From Maratus speciosus (Eukaryota > Arthropoda > Arachnida > Araneae > Salticidae), in NCBI GenBank assembly GCA_963932465.1, contig OZ010793.1, positions 260,459,696 to 260,523,695 of the forward strand: a stretch of 64,000 nt of DNA, written 5' to 3'. A model generated the notes under the pieces. The model did no database searches. It was not told the origin of the DNA and saw nothing but the letters and a program-made list of their open reading frames with translations. Each line of letters opens with the position of its first letter. Positions within the stretch are counted from its first letter, which is position 1. Position numbers and translations under genes: made by a program. Shown here in pieces: positions 11,401 to 22,110 of this stretch.

Positions 11401-11884
11401 TCCGCATGCACTTGTTTTTTAATAACTATCTTTATCAATGTTTGAACCATATTTGATTTCACTGAAAGAATAAAATTATATAATTGAGAATTAATACTGT
11501 AAATGAAACTATAGAATTATTAAAAAAAGACGTTAATTACTGAATATCAACTAGAAATTATGGTATTGTGAAATACTTTCATGGAAAAAATAGAAAAAAA
11601 TAAAATCTGGTTTTTCTAAATAATACTAAGAAAGTTTTCGTATTCTATAAAGTTTAAATTGCCCCCACCCCCACCCCCCCAAAAAGGGTTGAAGAGCTTG
11701 AAGATTTTTTTTTTTTTCGAAAATTATTCCTATTGTTAGATTATAAAAAACGAAAAACTTGAATCGGGGATGCCCAGTAAAAAGCTTATTGGCGAATGAC
11801 TCTTTGCTGATACATTTACTCCCTAGCACTTCGTTCGCCGCCATATTTAATGGGTGGATAGGCCTGTCTCTTCGAGACGGTACT
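8427..11884. mobile_element. 3.46-kb non-coding insertion with 8-bp target duplication
   Basis: GGTTCATC lies on both sides (8419-8426 and 11885-11892). Copy 1 of the host repeat has a single GGTTCATC at the same place (near 1149), so it is the empty site. The inner ends share ACCGTCTCGA as a terminal inverted repeat (8431-8440 and its complement near 11872-11881), followed by similar CATGCCTTCC/CAGGCCTATCC tracts. An 8-bp duplication fits hAT-, P- or MuDR-distance elements; the class is not settled. The interior is AT-rich and built from degenerate tandem repeats. No transposase is present. Confidence 0.75.
8980..11860 (+). repeat. Degenerate tandem array, units of about 350-420 bp
   Basis: A long unit recurs in diverged form. 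Marker phrases are CTGAAAGAATAAAATT followed by TGTAATTGAAAA (near 9030, 9390, 11020, 11465), TTAATTACTGAATATTAACT and variants (near 9095, 9455, 11130, 11535), and ACTGRCGAATTATTCTT (near 9312, 11388, 11792). Spacing between complete neighbours is roughly 350-420 bases. No frame is conserved between units. Confidence 0.65.
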
Positions 11885-12802
11885 GGTTCATCTCGGTATC
11901 TTCTTTTACTTTGGCAGTTCATAAGGCTGGGAAATTTGTCGCAGATGTATTTAAAACATTTACCTTCTTTTGTTAAGGGTTAGAAAAATTGCTTTAAGAT
12001 ATTTTCGCTATTTTTTTTACTTTTTAACTTTGAAATCTATGATTTGCGAAAATCGTGATGTGATAGTTAAAAATGAGGGTCATTTTCGGATTCAGTGCCC
12101 AAAAATACATATAAATCAATTATCAAAAGTTAAAAAACACAATCATCGCAGGCTTGTTTTATCAACGTTGTTAAAACTTCACTATAACTAAAAGAACAAA
12201 AAATAAGATAAATGGTCACCATAGTACAAGAGTAAAAAAGAAATAAAAAATATATTTAATAAATAAATTCTCTTATAACGTTTTTAATTTTTCGACCGGG
12301 ATTATATAATAAGAGTCTTAGATAACCGGGTGTTTCATTTAATTGAACGTCGGATAATCGAGAGTCTGTAATATTTTCAAATCGCATTAATTAATTCATA
12401 TTCATTTAATAAAGGTTATATGTCACTCGGTATCACCCTCCCCTACCCCCCCCCCCCAAAAAAAAAAAAAAAATAAATAAATAAAAAATAAATAAATAAA
12501 ATAAAATACAATAAACCGATTCCCTGGATCCGCCCCTGACTTAGTTTTATGAAATATACCTGCAAAAGAAATAAATGTTCTTCCGTCATATAAACCAGAA
12601 CACTAATGTCACATAAACAAATTAAAATACTCGTAATGCTAGCACGGGATTTTCCTGAAGCGAGAAGTTATATCCTTTTCCACCAGAGAACGTATTTGAG
12701 AGCTTGAGGAAAGTAGTGCTCTAAAAAGAAGAAATTCTCCAAACAGCTGAAGCGAGTGTTAAGTCAAGTAAAACAGTAAACAAACATTGCGGAATCATCT
12801 TG

Positions 12803-12814
12803 TATGAGATATTG
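12803..12814 (+). promoter_or_regulatory. Short upstream ORF in the NDOR1 5' leader
   Basis: ATG AGA TAT TGA lies 17 bases before the NDOR1 start codon. If transcribed, it could lower translation of the main frame. It is read directly from sequence; no effect is shown. Confidence 0.35.
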
Positions 12815-12830
12815 AGATATTTATTTCATT

Positions 12831-14570
12831 ATGAGAGTTAATCCTAAAGTTACTTTATTGTTTGGAACACAAACTGGAAATTCTGAGGATGTTGCCGAAA
12901 GAGTTGGTCGGCAATTGTTTCGAATCAGCTGTAAACCGAGTGTTATTAATTTAAAAGATTATCGAACTATAAACTTGATATCAGAAAATCTCATCATTTT
13001 TGTTTGTTCTACTACTGGCGATGGCGAAGTTCCTGATAATATGAAAACTTTCTGGAAATTTTTACTAAGAAAAGATCTCCCATCTAACTCTCTTTCTTCT
13101 GTTAATTTCTGTGTATTTGGATTAGGCGATTCATCGTATGATAAATTTAATGTTGTTGCAAAAAGATTGAATAAAAGGCTGTTACAACTCGGTGCTATCG
13201 AATTTATTCCGTTAACTTTAGCGGATGATCAGCATGAGCTAGGTTATGATGCTGCATTTGATCCATGGCTCCAAACTTTAAAGGATAAAATAGTTAATTT
13301 TTATTATTTAGAGGGACCTTTTATGAACGATGATGTCCTTTTACCTGCAAAATATGATATTCACTTCACAGAAAATGAATCAAAATTAGAATGCTCCAAA
13401 GAAGATTTATCAGATTTAAATGCTATTTTGAAAGAAAATTACCGAATGACCTCATCTGATCATTTTCAGGCTGTGCATTTCTTAAAATTTGAATCTTGTT
13501 CTACTATAAATTATAATCCTGGCGATGTAGCTGTTGTTTGGCCAGAAAATCCTTCTAATGAAGTGGAAGAGTTTTTATCTTTATTAAAAGTACCATCTGA
13601 TAAAGAATTTATTCTAACTCCCACAGATTCAGATACTCCTATTCCAAACTTCTTTTTGTATCCATGTACTGTTAGACAATGCGTCACAACATACTTTGAC
13701 TTCATGAGCATTCCCAGAAGATCATTTTTTGAATTCCTTTGCCATTTCAGCAAAGATGACTTAGAGAAAGAAAAGCTTATGGAATTTACTACAGCTTCTG
13801 GTCAAGAAGAACTTTTTGAATATTGCAATAGACCAAGACGTACAATATTAGAAGTTATGAAGGATTTTCCACATACTATACCTTATGTACCTTTTCATTA
13901 CTTTTTTGATATGATTCCACAAATACGTCCTCGGAAATTTTCAATTGCATCAGCTTCCAGTTGTAATCCAAATGCATTTCATTTAGCAGTAGCTGTAGTT
14001 AATTACAGAACAAGGCTAAAAAAGCCAAGACTTGGCTTATGTTCTAATTGGCTTGCTAATTTAAAATGTGGTACTGTAATACCATTTTCTCTTCAGAAAG
14101 GATCCATTGCATTACCCAAAGATGATGTTCCTATTATAATGGTAGGCCCTGGTACAGGATGTGCCCCTTTCAGAGCCTTTATTCAAGAGCGAGCAAGTCA
14201 AAATATGAAGGAGAATTACTTATTTTTTGGTTGTAGATATAAGGAAAAAGATTTCTTGTTTTCATCTGATTGGAATGATTTTGTTAGTAAAGGATTTTTA
14301 AGTCTTTTTACTGCATTTTCTAGAGATCAAGAGGATAAATGCTATGTCCAACATAAAATTCGAGAAAATAGCCATTTGCTGTTTGATTTGATTCATTTAA
14401 AAGGACCTCATATTTACATTGCTGGAAATGCTAAACAGATGCCTGAAGGTGTTAAAAGTGCGTTTGCAGATATTATTGAGAAAGAAGGTTGTTTTGACTC
14501 TGGTGAAGGTTTGAAATATATACAGAACCTAATGGTTAATAAAAGATATCATCAAGAAACTTGGGCATGA
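12831..14570 (+). CDS. NDOR1: NADPH-dependent diflavin oxidoreductase 1
   Basis: This protein of 579 residues is close to the usual length of the family (about 600). It moves electrons from NADPH through FAD and FMN to the Fe-S protein CIAPIN1/Dre2 in cytosolic iron-sulfur cluster assembly (family knowledge). The N-terminal flavodoxin domain carries TLLFGTQTGNSEDVAERVG (residues 8-26), STTGDGEVP and FGLGDSSYDKFN. The FAD domain has RPRKFSIASA (about residue 366). The NADPH domain has PIIMVGPGTGCAPFRAFIQE (about 434) and YIAGNAKQMPEGV. It ends in KRYHQETWA, with the near-terminal aromatic expected to stack on FAD. The ATG at 12831 follows TTATTTCATT and starts just before the first flavodoxin strand. 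The frame is intact and without introns, so it is either a single-exon gene or a well-preserved retrocopy. Transposons flank it on both sides. Confidence 0.95.
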   Translation: MRVNPKVTLLFGTQTGNSEDVAERVGRQLFRISCKPSVINLKDYRTINLISENLIIFVCSTTGDGEVPDNMKTFWKFLLRKDLPSNSLSSVNFCVFGLGDSSYDKFNVVAKRLNKRLLQLGAIEFIPLTLADDQHELGYDAAFDPWLQTLKDKIVNFYYLEGPFMNDDVLLPAKYDIHFTENESKLECSKEDLSDLNAILKENYRMTSSDHFQAVHFLKFESCSTINYNPGDVAVVWPENPSNEVEEFLSLLKVPSDKEFILTPTDSDTPIPNFFLYPCTVRQCVTTYFDFMSIPRRSFFEFLCHFSKDDLEKEKLMEFTTASGQEELFEYCNRPRRTILEVMKDFPHTIPYVPFHYFFDMIPQIRPRKFSIASASSCNPNAFHLAVAVVNYRTRLKKPRLGLCSNWLANLKCGTVIPFSLQKGSIALPKDDVPIIMVGPGTGCAPFRAFIQERASQNMKENYLFFGCRYKEKDFLFSSDWNDFVSKGFLSLFTAFSRDQEDKCYVQHKIRENSHLLFDLIHLKGPHIYIAGNAKQMPEGVKSAFADIIEKEGCFDSGEGLKYIQNLMVNKRYHQETWA

Positions 14571-14632
14571 TGTTTAAACAATATTCTTTTTACTTCAATT
14601 TAGGGTCTTATGTTTTTATAGAAATGTATCTG

Positions 14633-14638
14633 AATAAA
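14633..14638 (+). terminator. Polyadenylation signal of NDOR1
   Basis: AATAAA lies about 60 bases after the NDOR1 stop codon, followed by a T-rich stretch. This gives a short 3' UTR consistent with a real transcript end. No poly-A tract follows directly. Confidence 0.6.
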
Positions 14639-14737
14639 TATGAATAATATTTGTAATATTTAAAAGTTAGTTATTTAAAATAATGAATTTTTCCAAACAG
14701 AGTTATTTATTTTAAGTTACAGGGAGATTTTAAAATA

Positions 14738-15720
14738 CAGTCGTCCCCGTTTAAACAAATATTGGAGGTTCCAGAAATAATATTCGATTAAGCAGGGTAT
14801 TTGATTAAACGGGGAATCATAACTGCAATATTTAATGCGCAATAAAAAGGCAAAATAACCACCTATGGTATATTTAATTAACAGCATAATAAATCGTTAA
14901 CAGAATAACATAAACTAAAATAAATACAAATGCTAATACAGTAAACTCCAAGTAAGGCAGACTCTGTGTGAGACGGAAATCTGTCTAACTCGGAAAGATT
15001 TTCAAGTCCCTGCGAATCCATATACATAGAGTAAAAGTTGTCTAAAGCGGGATATTGTCTACTATAGAAAATTTTCTCAGTCCCGATCGATCTCGCCTTA
15101 GACAGAATTTACTGTATAAAGTAAATACGTATTAATTTAATGTCAATACATACATTTATATAGCTTACATCACATGTAATGCAGCTCGTTTGAATTGGGT
15201 CAAAACTTTGTACTTCTAATTTACGTTATTTATACTGCCTTAAAAAAATCGTTGAAAGTGATATAAGTGGGATTTTAAAGGAATAAATATAGAGTTATTT
15301 TTTGAATGAGTGCAAAATATTACAACTTCCATCTCGAGTGACGGTGCATTGCTATTAAAACCTGGTTAACAGCAAGAAGTGATGGTGGTGAGATCAAGGT
15401 GGGAAATCATTTGACCTGTCCATTATACACCTGCTGGCCGAAATCATTGCAGGAAGAACTGAAAATTTGTTTTAAGCCTAAAGGAACCAAAAATGATAAA
15501 AAGTGGAAGGAAGTTCCAACTGAAACGTGTTTTCCACATCTATTTTCAAACATCGGTCACACAGTTGTTATTCGATTAAGCGGGGACGTTCGTAATAGGT
15601 ACTTGGTTTAAGCAGGGAAAAATAACATAGAACCAATGGGAATCAATTCGGTTCCGGAGGATTCTATTCGAATAAGCGGGGTATCCGATTATTCGTGACC
15701 CGATTAAGTGGGGAGGACTG
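14738..15720. mobile_element. Tigger/pogo-like element with TA target site
   Basis: The start CAGTCGTCCCCGTTTAA and the end TTAAGTGGGGAGGACTG are inverted repeats flanked by TA. Subterminal tracts such as GATTAAGCAGGG and GATTAAGCGGGG repeat near both ends. It is nearly 1 kb long with no transposase; the open frame at 15399-15611 has no recognisable domain. A second TA-flanked element is nested inside. Confidence 0.8.
14939..15114. mobile_element. Nested 176-bp Tigger-like MITE
   Basis: The start CAGTAAACTCCAAGTAAGGC and the end CCTTAGACAGAATTTACTG are imperfect inverted repeats, with TA on each side. It lies inside the 14738-15720 element and is therefore younger. It differs in sequence from the other Tigger-like families here. 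Confidence 0.75.
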
Positions 15721-15722
15721 TA

Positions 15723-17658
15723 GCAAGTAAAACAGCAAATTAGAAGTATAGATACAAGCAAAGATCACACAGGAATGTAGGCACAATTTACATATGTAAA
15801 AAATACCCGGGACTGTTAGGCCATTAAACTTGAATATTCATTCTTAATTTTAAACATTCATAAAAATATTTTTATGGTTATTATTACTATTTTACCCTGT
15901 TTTGTGAATTGTGACGATGTCACAATAAGCAGTGGAGGTAACCACCTTTCATGTCTATGAAATACCGAGTGAAGTTTTCTATATTTCAGATTGTAGTTGG
16001 CAGCATGTAAGGTGTCACTGATAATATTACTGCATACTTCCAGTGCTTTTCGTAATGTTATCATATTTCACATACAGCAAAGAAAATTTGTTGAAAATAT
16101 TGCTATAGTCTTCTTATGTTATCTCTTATGTAATGCAAATTTAGATGAGTTTATCAATTGAGGTTACAATCACTGCTAGCATCTAGCAGAATTTAATAAA
16201 ATTGTAAAATAATAAATTAGTAGAAATCTAATTAATTCTTTTAGTTTTATTAAAAAATAAATGATATATTATTTTCACCATTTGTGCCTGTTATCAATAT
16301 TTTTTTTGGTATTTTTCTGTCAAGCAAACACTACTTCATACCAAGTGCAAATGTTGACACAAAAGTTGAAAAGATGCCATTTGCAAATTAATTACAAAAG
16401 ATTTATGTGGATGCTAACTTAGGTAGGAGATAGGAATTGTAAATCCTTTTGACATTCATATATTTGAATGAAAGGTATAAAGTTATACCTCTATTTCATT
16501 GAATATAAATTATAGAGAAAATTCACAAACAATAAAAATAACTTTTATAATTACACAGCTAGCATAATGATGATGATTTCATTTAACATTGCTGAATATT
16601 TTGTTAATGCCTGACTATATGATATTTTTTAAATGCGAGTGGCACTATATAAATTCAATTATGATTCACAGAAATCGATAGGTATAAAACTGAATTGAAA
16701 AAGTACATCTGAAGTATATATAAATCAAATAATAGTTCTTAAAATGAAAACAGGAATTTTGAAATCAGGTTTTGATGTCTAGTGTTTCTTCTAGGCCATT
16801 TTTTAAGGGTGCAGTACTATCCTGTACTTTTTTAAAAGTAGTAATTATAGGACACCACTAGTTCAGGGCTCCCAAATGGTCTGCCAATAGAATATTTTTT
16901 TAACATACAATTCCATGATAGATTTCTACAACATTTGTGCTGCAAAAAACAACAGGAAATTATTCAATCATGTTGTAACATAATTGTACTTTTTACTTTT
17001 AATTCATAAAATCTTTCAAAATTAATGTTACTTTATTCGTCATACCTAAAAATTGCATATTTTCCTCCTTTTTAAAAAAATTGTAATTAAAGGCAATAAT
17101 ATATTTTCTCTTGCAATAATGCATTGTTTTACAGAACTAATGCTCTTTATAGTGACTAGCATCCTGCTTTCTTCTTTTTACAGTGAATACTACATGTATA
17201 TATCTTTGTTCTTTAACCATAGTGGCATTTTGATGCTTTGAAATCTGGAATACATCATCATCAGAGATGTGTTGGAAGGCATATGGGGATTTCTTAAAGA
17301 AATTACGCATACCGTCTGTTTCTTTACACATTGAGGATGGGCCATTTTTCGAAAATGAATATGAAATTTACAAATGTCACTACAAATTAAAACCTGATTA
17401 CAACCAGTCAGAAACAAATATGCTTGTGTTACACCTTCTTTTTTCTTCCTTACAAAATTTCTGGTGCCAGTAATATTTTACCCCTCCAATCTACAAAAAC
17501 TTAAATTTATGTGATCCATTCATAAGTATTAAGTAAAGCTGTAGTGTATACTCTCTGGCATATACACTCTGCTTTTAGCGTATACCCTCTAATTTTTTTT
17601 ACGACTACCACACTGGTTATCATATGCTTTTAACAATGTGTATAAATCTAAGTTCATT
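15723..17658. other. Gene-free AT-rich stretch
   Basis: I see no gene and no clear repeat boundary. Open frames are short and overlap on both strands; the one at 17267-17473 shows no domain. A GTATACTC/GTATACCCTCT motif near 17545-17590 resembles the GTATRC tracts near 47510-47640, perhaps remnants of one repeat. Confidence 0.5.
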
Positions 17659-17867
17659 TTAACCCCTTGAGGGGCGGTGGGATAAAATATATCCCACCTA
17701 ATTTAAACACGATTCTCACCAGAAAATTTTAACTAAATTTTATATTTTTAACTTTGGAAGAAAAGTGATGAAAAATTGCTTTTCCTTATTTAAAAATAAA
17801 ATTTTTCAATTATTCCGGTGATAATTCAATATTTAGAGACATTTTTGCTCTCCCCTCAAGGGGTTAA
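17659..17867. mobile_element. piggyBac-like MITE with TTAA target site
   Basis: TTAACCCCTTGAGGGG at the left is mirrored by CCCCTCAAGGGGTTAA at the right. TTAA at both ends and CCC-starting inverted repeats are hallmarks of piggyBac-type elements. It is 209 bases long and has no coding capacity. Confidence 0.85.
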
Positions 17868-18942
17868 GTGCTCTTTTCAATTGTTTTATATATTTATATT
17901 AGTGTAGATAGATGGCAGCACTGAATAGAGCTTTGAAACTTTCATATACTTTTGAATATAATGAATGCTTTTCCCCTCTGCTTTCATGTGCAAAAAAAAA
18001 AAAAAAAAATCAGAGATATCAAATGAATAATTCCTTTTAAGTTTTGTAGATTTTGATTTAAGAACTTTAATTAGAATAAATGTATTATTTGAATATTTTT
18101 CATTTAACAATTTTACCTATTGGCAATTCCATATTTAATAAATAAAAATACACGAATCCAAGAATTGAATTATCTTTTCTCTACAGGTTATTATTTTTAG
18201 AATTAGTTATTTTTTTTTAAATTATTTTTTTTTATAACTTTTAAATCATACATAAAAACACATATTTTGAAAACAACATTGCAATAATTGAATACCCCCA
18301 TCCGCTTTTAAGCAATTTTGATTTTCTTTTCCGTCTCCAAATGTAAACCCCGCCCTGAAACTTTTTTTCACAAAAAAATTGATTTATAAAATCAAAAGGA
18401 GAGATTTTCTCACCTTTTTGGCAGATTTCCACTTTTGTTGTTATATAATTTCAATGAAATCCTTCCCTCTGTCTATGTAAAATGTCCTCTGGCCTTCTGT
18501 GCCCTCCCCACCCCCCCCCCCAAAAAAAAGAAATCTCGAATTAAAAAAAAAAATCTTTTGTCATATTTGTTGCTGTTTAGTGACAATAGGTAAAATATCA
18601 ATAATCTAAATGGGAGAATTTTCCCATCAATTACTATCGCTCTCCCCCCCCCCCACCTCCCATTCCCTCTGAAATGTACACTTACCTCCTCAGTACACAA
18701 AGTTAAAAATCTTTAAAACTCATTATTAAAAATAAAAAGCTCGTTTTTACTTTCTGAATTTTGAGTTAACATCGTCTACATTTTAAAAATTTGAATTTTC
18801 AAATGCTAACACCTATTTTGACAGTATATTTGAATTCTTTAGATTAGATAAAGGCATTTCAGAATAAAATATAGTTTATATATTTTTTTTCTTAAATTTC
18901 CTTAGAGATATAAAAGAAATTGTATTAGGCATTGTGTTATTC

Positions 18943-18981
<39 letters not shown>

Positions 18982-19462
18982 GAACATTCAATTAATTACC
19001 ACAAAAACTATAGAGAAGATCTGAATATATGTTAAATTCACTTAAGGAGAGAATATTCTATAATTATATCCTGTTGACTGATAAGGTTTTCTTTTCTATG
19101 GGTGATAACGACAACAGGAGACGGTCCTCTAAACCATCGTAACATAAAATTTATCTCGAAAAATGATTGGAATGAGCTGTAAACTTGCACACCCGTGTTT
19201 TTGATAGCTGTTTTGACTTTGTTTTATGCAAAAATTAATGTAAGGTCCCTTAAACCGTCGTAACGTAAAATTTATCTCGAAAAATAATTAGAATTGCATA
19301 ATTTTTTAAAATATGAATTTATTAATAATTATCGCAATTAAAAATAATACAGGATTAGCCTAAATGATTTATCGGGTTTCAAAAGACTGTTTATTTACAA
19401 GTATGTGACGTACAAAGACGGATGGTACATGAAAAGATACATACACTCACCAAGTTTCTGGT
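17868..19462. other. Gene-free stretch with homopolymers and a short repeat
   Basis: AT-rich, with a poly-A run of about 31 bases at 18948-18978 and poly-C runs near 18512 and 18644. A block GGTCCYYTAAACCRTCGTAA followed by a TAAAATTTATCTCG tract occurs at 19123 and again at 19244, 121 bases apart. No gene is seen. Confidence 0.55.
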
Positions 19463-20992
19463 TAAAGATGAAAATAAGGAATTTTGCTTAGTGGCCACTG
19501 GCCGGTAAGTTGATATTTTTTAGTAGCCAGTTACTGGCTAGTGAGAATAATTTCTTTAGTCGCCAGTAAGTACATTTATGTCACTGAATATTTAATTTTA
19601 AAATATATAAGTTTAGAGTAAATAATTTATGTAATAAATAAAAATATTTTAATTCATATTGTTTTGAATAAACTTAAGATACTAATTTCCAATCTATTTT
19701 AAATTTTAAATTAAGTTAACAGCAAAGTTATATGTAATATGCTTATATAGCTAACTGCATAAGTCCACTATACTTAGGTACTTTTCAAAATTAAAAAAAA
19801 AAAAAAAATCTGAAATTTACAGCAAATTTTCTGAAATGTAAGGTGGGGGGGGGCTGAGGGGGTCTCTTCTGGCACTAATTATGCCTTCTTTACAAGATAC
19901 TTTAACAAAATTCGCGTTTTTCCGCGATTTATTGGCGATGTTTGCGTTTCTTCCGCGATCCTTTGATAAAATGTGCGTTTTTTTCGCGATCTTTTGACAA
20001 AATTCGCGTTTTTTTCGCGATCTTTTAACAAAATTCGCACTTTTTTCATAATTTTTTGATGAAATTCGCGTTCGTTCTCGCGATTCTTCGACGAAATTCT
20101 CTTTTTTACGCTATTCTTTGACAAAATTCGGGTTTTTTCTGCGATCTATTGATGAAATTCGCGTTTTTTTCGCGATCTATTGACGATATTTGCGTTTTTT
20201 TCGCGATATATTGACGATATTTACGTTTTTTCCGCGATCTATTGGCGATATTTGCGTTTTTTCGCGATCTATTGACGATATTTGCGTTTTTTTCGTGATA
20301 TATTGACGATATCTGCGGGGTTTTTTCGCGATCTACTGACGATATTTGCGTTTATTCGCGATCTATTGACGATATTTGGGTTTTTTTTCGCGATCCATTC
20401 ACGATGTTTGCATTTTTTTCGCGATCCATTCACGATGTTTGCGTTTTTTGGCGATCCAGTCACGATGTTTGGGTTTTTCGCGATCCATTCACGATGTTTG
20501 CGTTTTTTTCGCGACCCATTCACGATGTTTGGGTTTTTCGCGATCCTTCGACGAAATTTACGCTTTCTTCCTCCATCTTTTGACGAAATGTGCGTTTTAC
20601 GTGATCTTTTGACGAAATTCTCGTTTTTTTTCGCGATTATTTGACGAAATTCGCGTTTTTTTCGCGATCTATTGACGATATTTGCGTTTTTTCCGCAATC
20701 CATTCACGATATCTACGTTTTATCCGTGATCCATTCACGATATCTGCGTTTTATCCGCGATCACTTGACGAAATTTGGGTTTCTGAGCAATTGTTTGACG
20801 AAATTAGCTTTTTCGCGATCTATTGACGATATTTGGGTATTTTCGCGATCTTTTGACAAAATTCGCGGGTTTTTTTTCCGCGATTCTTTGACGAAATCCC
20901 TGCATTTGGCCGGTACTTTCCATATTTTTAGTCGCCAGTTTTTCACGTTTAGTCGCCAAGTGGCGACTGGCGAGTGCTTATTTTCATCTTTA
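19463..20992. mobile_element. hAT-like element carrying a minisatellite
   Basis: TTTCTGGT lies on both sides (19455-19462 and 20993-21000). The element starts TAAAGATGAAAATAAG and ends with the exact complement. Subterminal sequence contains GTGGCCACTGGCC- and TCGCCAGT-like tracts at both ends. The 8-bp duplication fits hAT. No transposase is present; the middle kilobase is a tandem array. All open frames here are translations of the array. Confidence 0.85.
19895..20900 (-). repeat. 30-bp minisatellite array, about 33 units
   Basis: Units of 28-33 bases on the plus strand read GACGAAATTCGCG, then a T run, then CGCGATCTATT. At least two subtypes occur in blocks: GACGAAATTCGCG...GATCTTTT and CACGATGTTTG...GATCCATT, the second clustered at about 20400-20560. 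The unit is the complement of the one in the 6437-7984 element. TCGCGA palindromes recur once per unit. Confidence 0.92.
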
Positions 20993-21349
20993 TTTCTGGT
21001 ACATACTAAAATTGTTCAATGTCTGCGCCTGTCAGTCACCCGGCACACATCCCATCAGTAATCCAGTTCCATCCATACGTTCAATAGCATGTTTCTGTCC
21101 ATGTCCGTCACAGCAGCAGTGATGCGTTCCTGCATGCAAGCCACGAGGTGGGCTTTTAAACTTTGTCAGTGTATATATTATTCCGTGTGGTGACCGGCAT
21201 TAAAGAATAGTCCCAATATAACCCATGCATGTCGTAAGAGGCGACTAAAAGGGGTTGGGCGAAAGGCTGACAATCTTTCCCTGGACAAAAAACCTTGTTG
21301 CGAAGCCCTTAAATACAAATGTTAGACGAACTGGAACTGGAAAACGGCT

Positions 21350-22110
21350 TATGAATTTTAGAATTAGAACTTGGAATGTTTTAAGTTTATACAGAACTGG
21401 TGCAGTGAAGCAACTACAGAGATGGATAGTTATAAACTGGACATATTGGCCTTACAGGAAGTAAGATGGAAGGATAGTGGGATAAGAGATATTGGTGATT
21501 TTGTAATTTTAATAGTGCAAGCACAGGAACACGCATGGTACTGGATTTATGATGAGAAAGTATTATTGATTTTCACAATGTAAATGAAAGAATATGTATC
21601 TTGAGATTGAGAGCAAAGTTTTTAAACATTTCAATAGTATGTGTCCAGTCCATGCACCAATGGAAGATACTGAGGACAAACAAAAGGATATTTTTTATGA
21701 AACACTACAGATTGAATTTGATATGATACCAAGACATGATGTTAAAATGATAATAGGTGATTTTAATGCTAAAATTGGAAAAGAATACACTTTTGTACCA
21801 ACAATTGGAAATTTAGTTTGCATGATTTGTGTAATGAAAATGGAATAAGAGCTGTGGACTTCGCTGCTTCTAACAACTTAATCATAAGTAGTACATGTTT
21901 TGAGCATAAGAACATACATAAAGAAACTTGGGTTTCTCCTGGTGGAAAGACAAAAAACCAAATTGACCACATTATGATCGACATAAGACATGCTAGTGAT
22001 GTTATGGATATACATGTACGAAGTTATAGAGGTGCGGATTTAGATACTGATCATTTCCTTGTTATTATGAAATACAGACAGAGTTACAAGATTTCGAGAT
22101 ACAAAAGGAA
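21350..22110 (+). pseudogene. RTE apurinic-type endonuclease domain (broken)
   Basis: Fragments in several frames form one AP-endonuclease-like domain. It reads RIRTWNVLSLYRTGAVKQL at the start, LDILALQEVRWKDSG, VKMIIGDFNAKIGKE, then KNQIDHIMIDIRHASDV and YRGADLDTDHFLVIMKY. The catalytic QE, GDFNA and SDH-like (here TDH) motifs of the fold are visible. It resembles the domain annotated in many genomes as craniofacial development protein 2-like, which derives from RTE/BovB elements. Frame changes occur near 21450, 21590 and 21800. Confidence 0.85.

Larger units (their letters stand above)
8046..12538 (+). mobile_element. Composite repeat, copy 2 (split by a 3.46-kb insertion)
   Basis: The left part (8046-8426) and right part (11885-12538) match copy 1 in order and orientation, including AGCTCATGCTCTGCTTCGCG-type sequence, GGGAAATTTGTSGCAGATG and the GGATCCGCCCCTG end. 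The right part also carries the inverted match to the left part around AAAATGRCCYTCAT. It has a long poly-C/A run near 12445-12475. No coding capacity is seen. Confidence 0.75.

Noticed and set aside
13511..13753. An 80-codon minus-strand frame
   Set aside because: Shadow of NDOR1 in the opposite strand.
17267..17473. A 68-codon frame that looks protein-like
   Set aside because: No domain is recognised, it overlaps two minus-strand frames of similar length, and there are no splice or polyadenylation signals at sensible places.
19895..20900. A CRISPR array
   Set aside because: Spacing of about 30 bases is tempting, but there are no unique spacers: the whole unit repeats, and the context is an animal transposon.
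19879..21061. Overlapping frames of 60-144 codons on both strands
   Set aside because: These follow the 30-bp periodicity of the array. Units whose length is a multiple of three keep frames open by chance.
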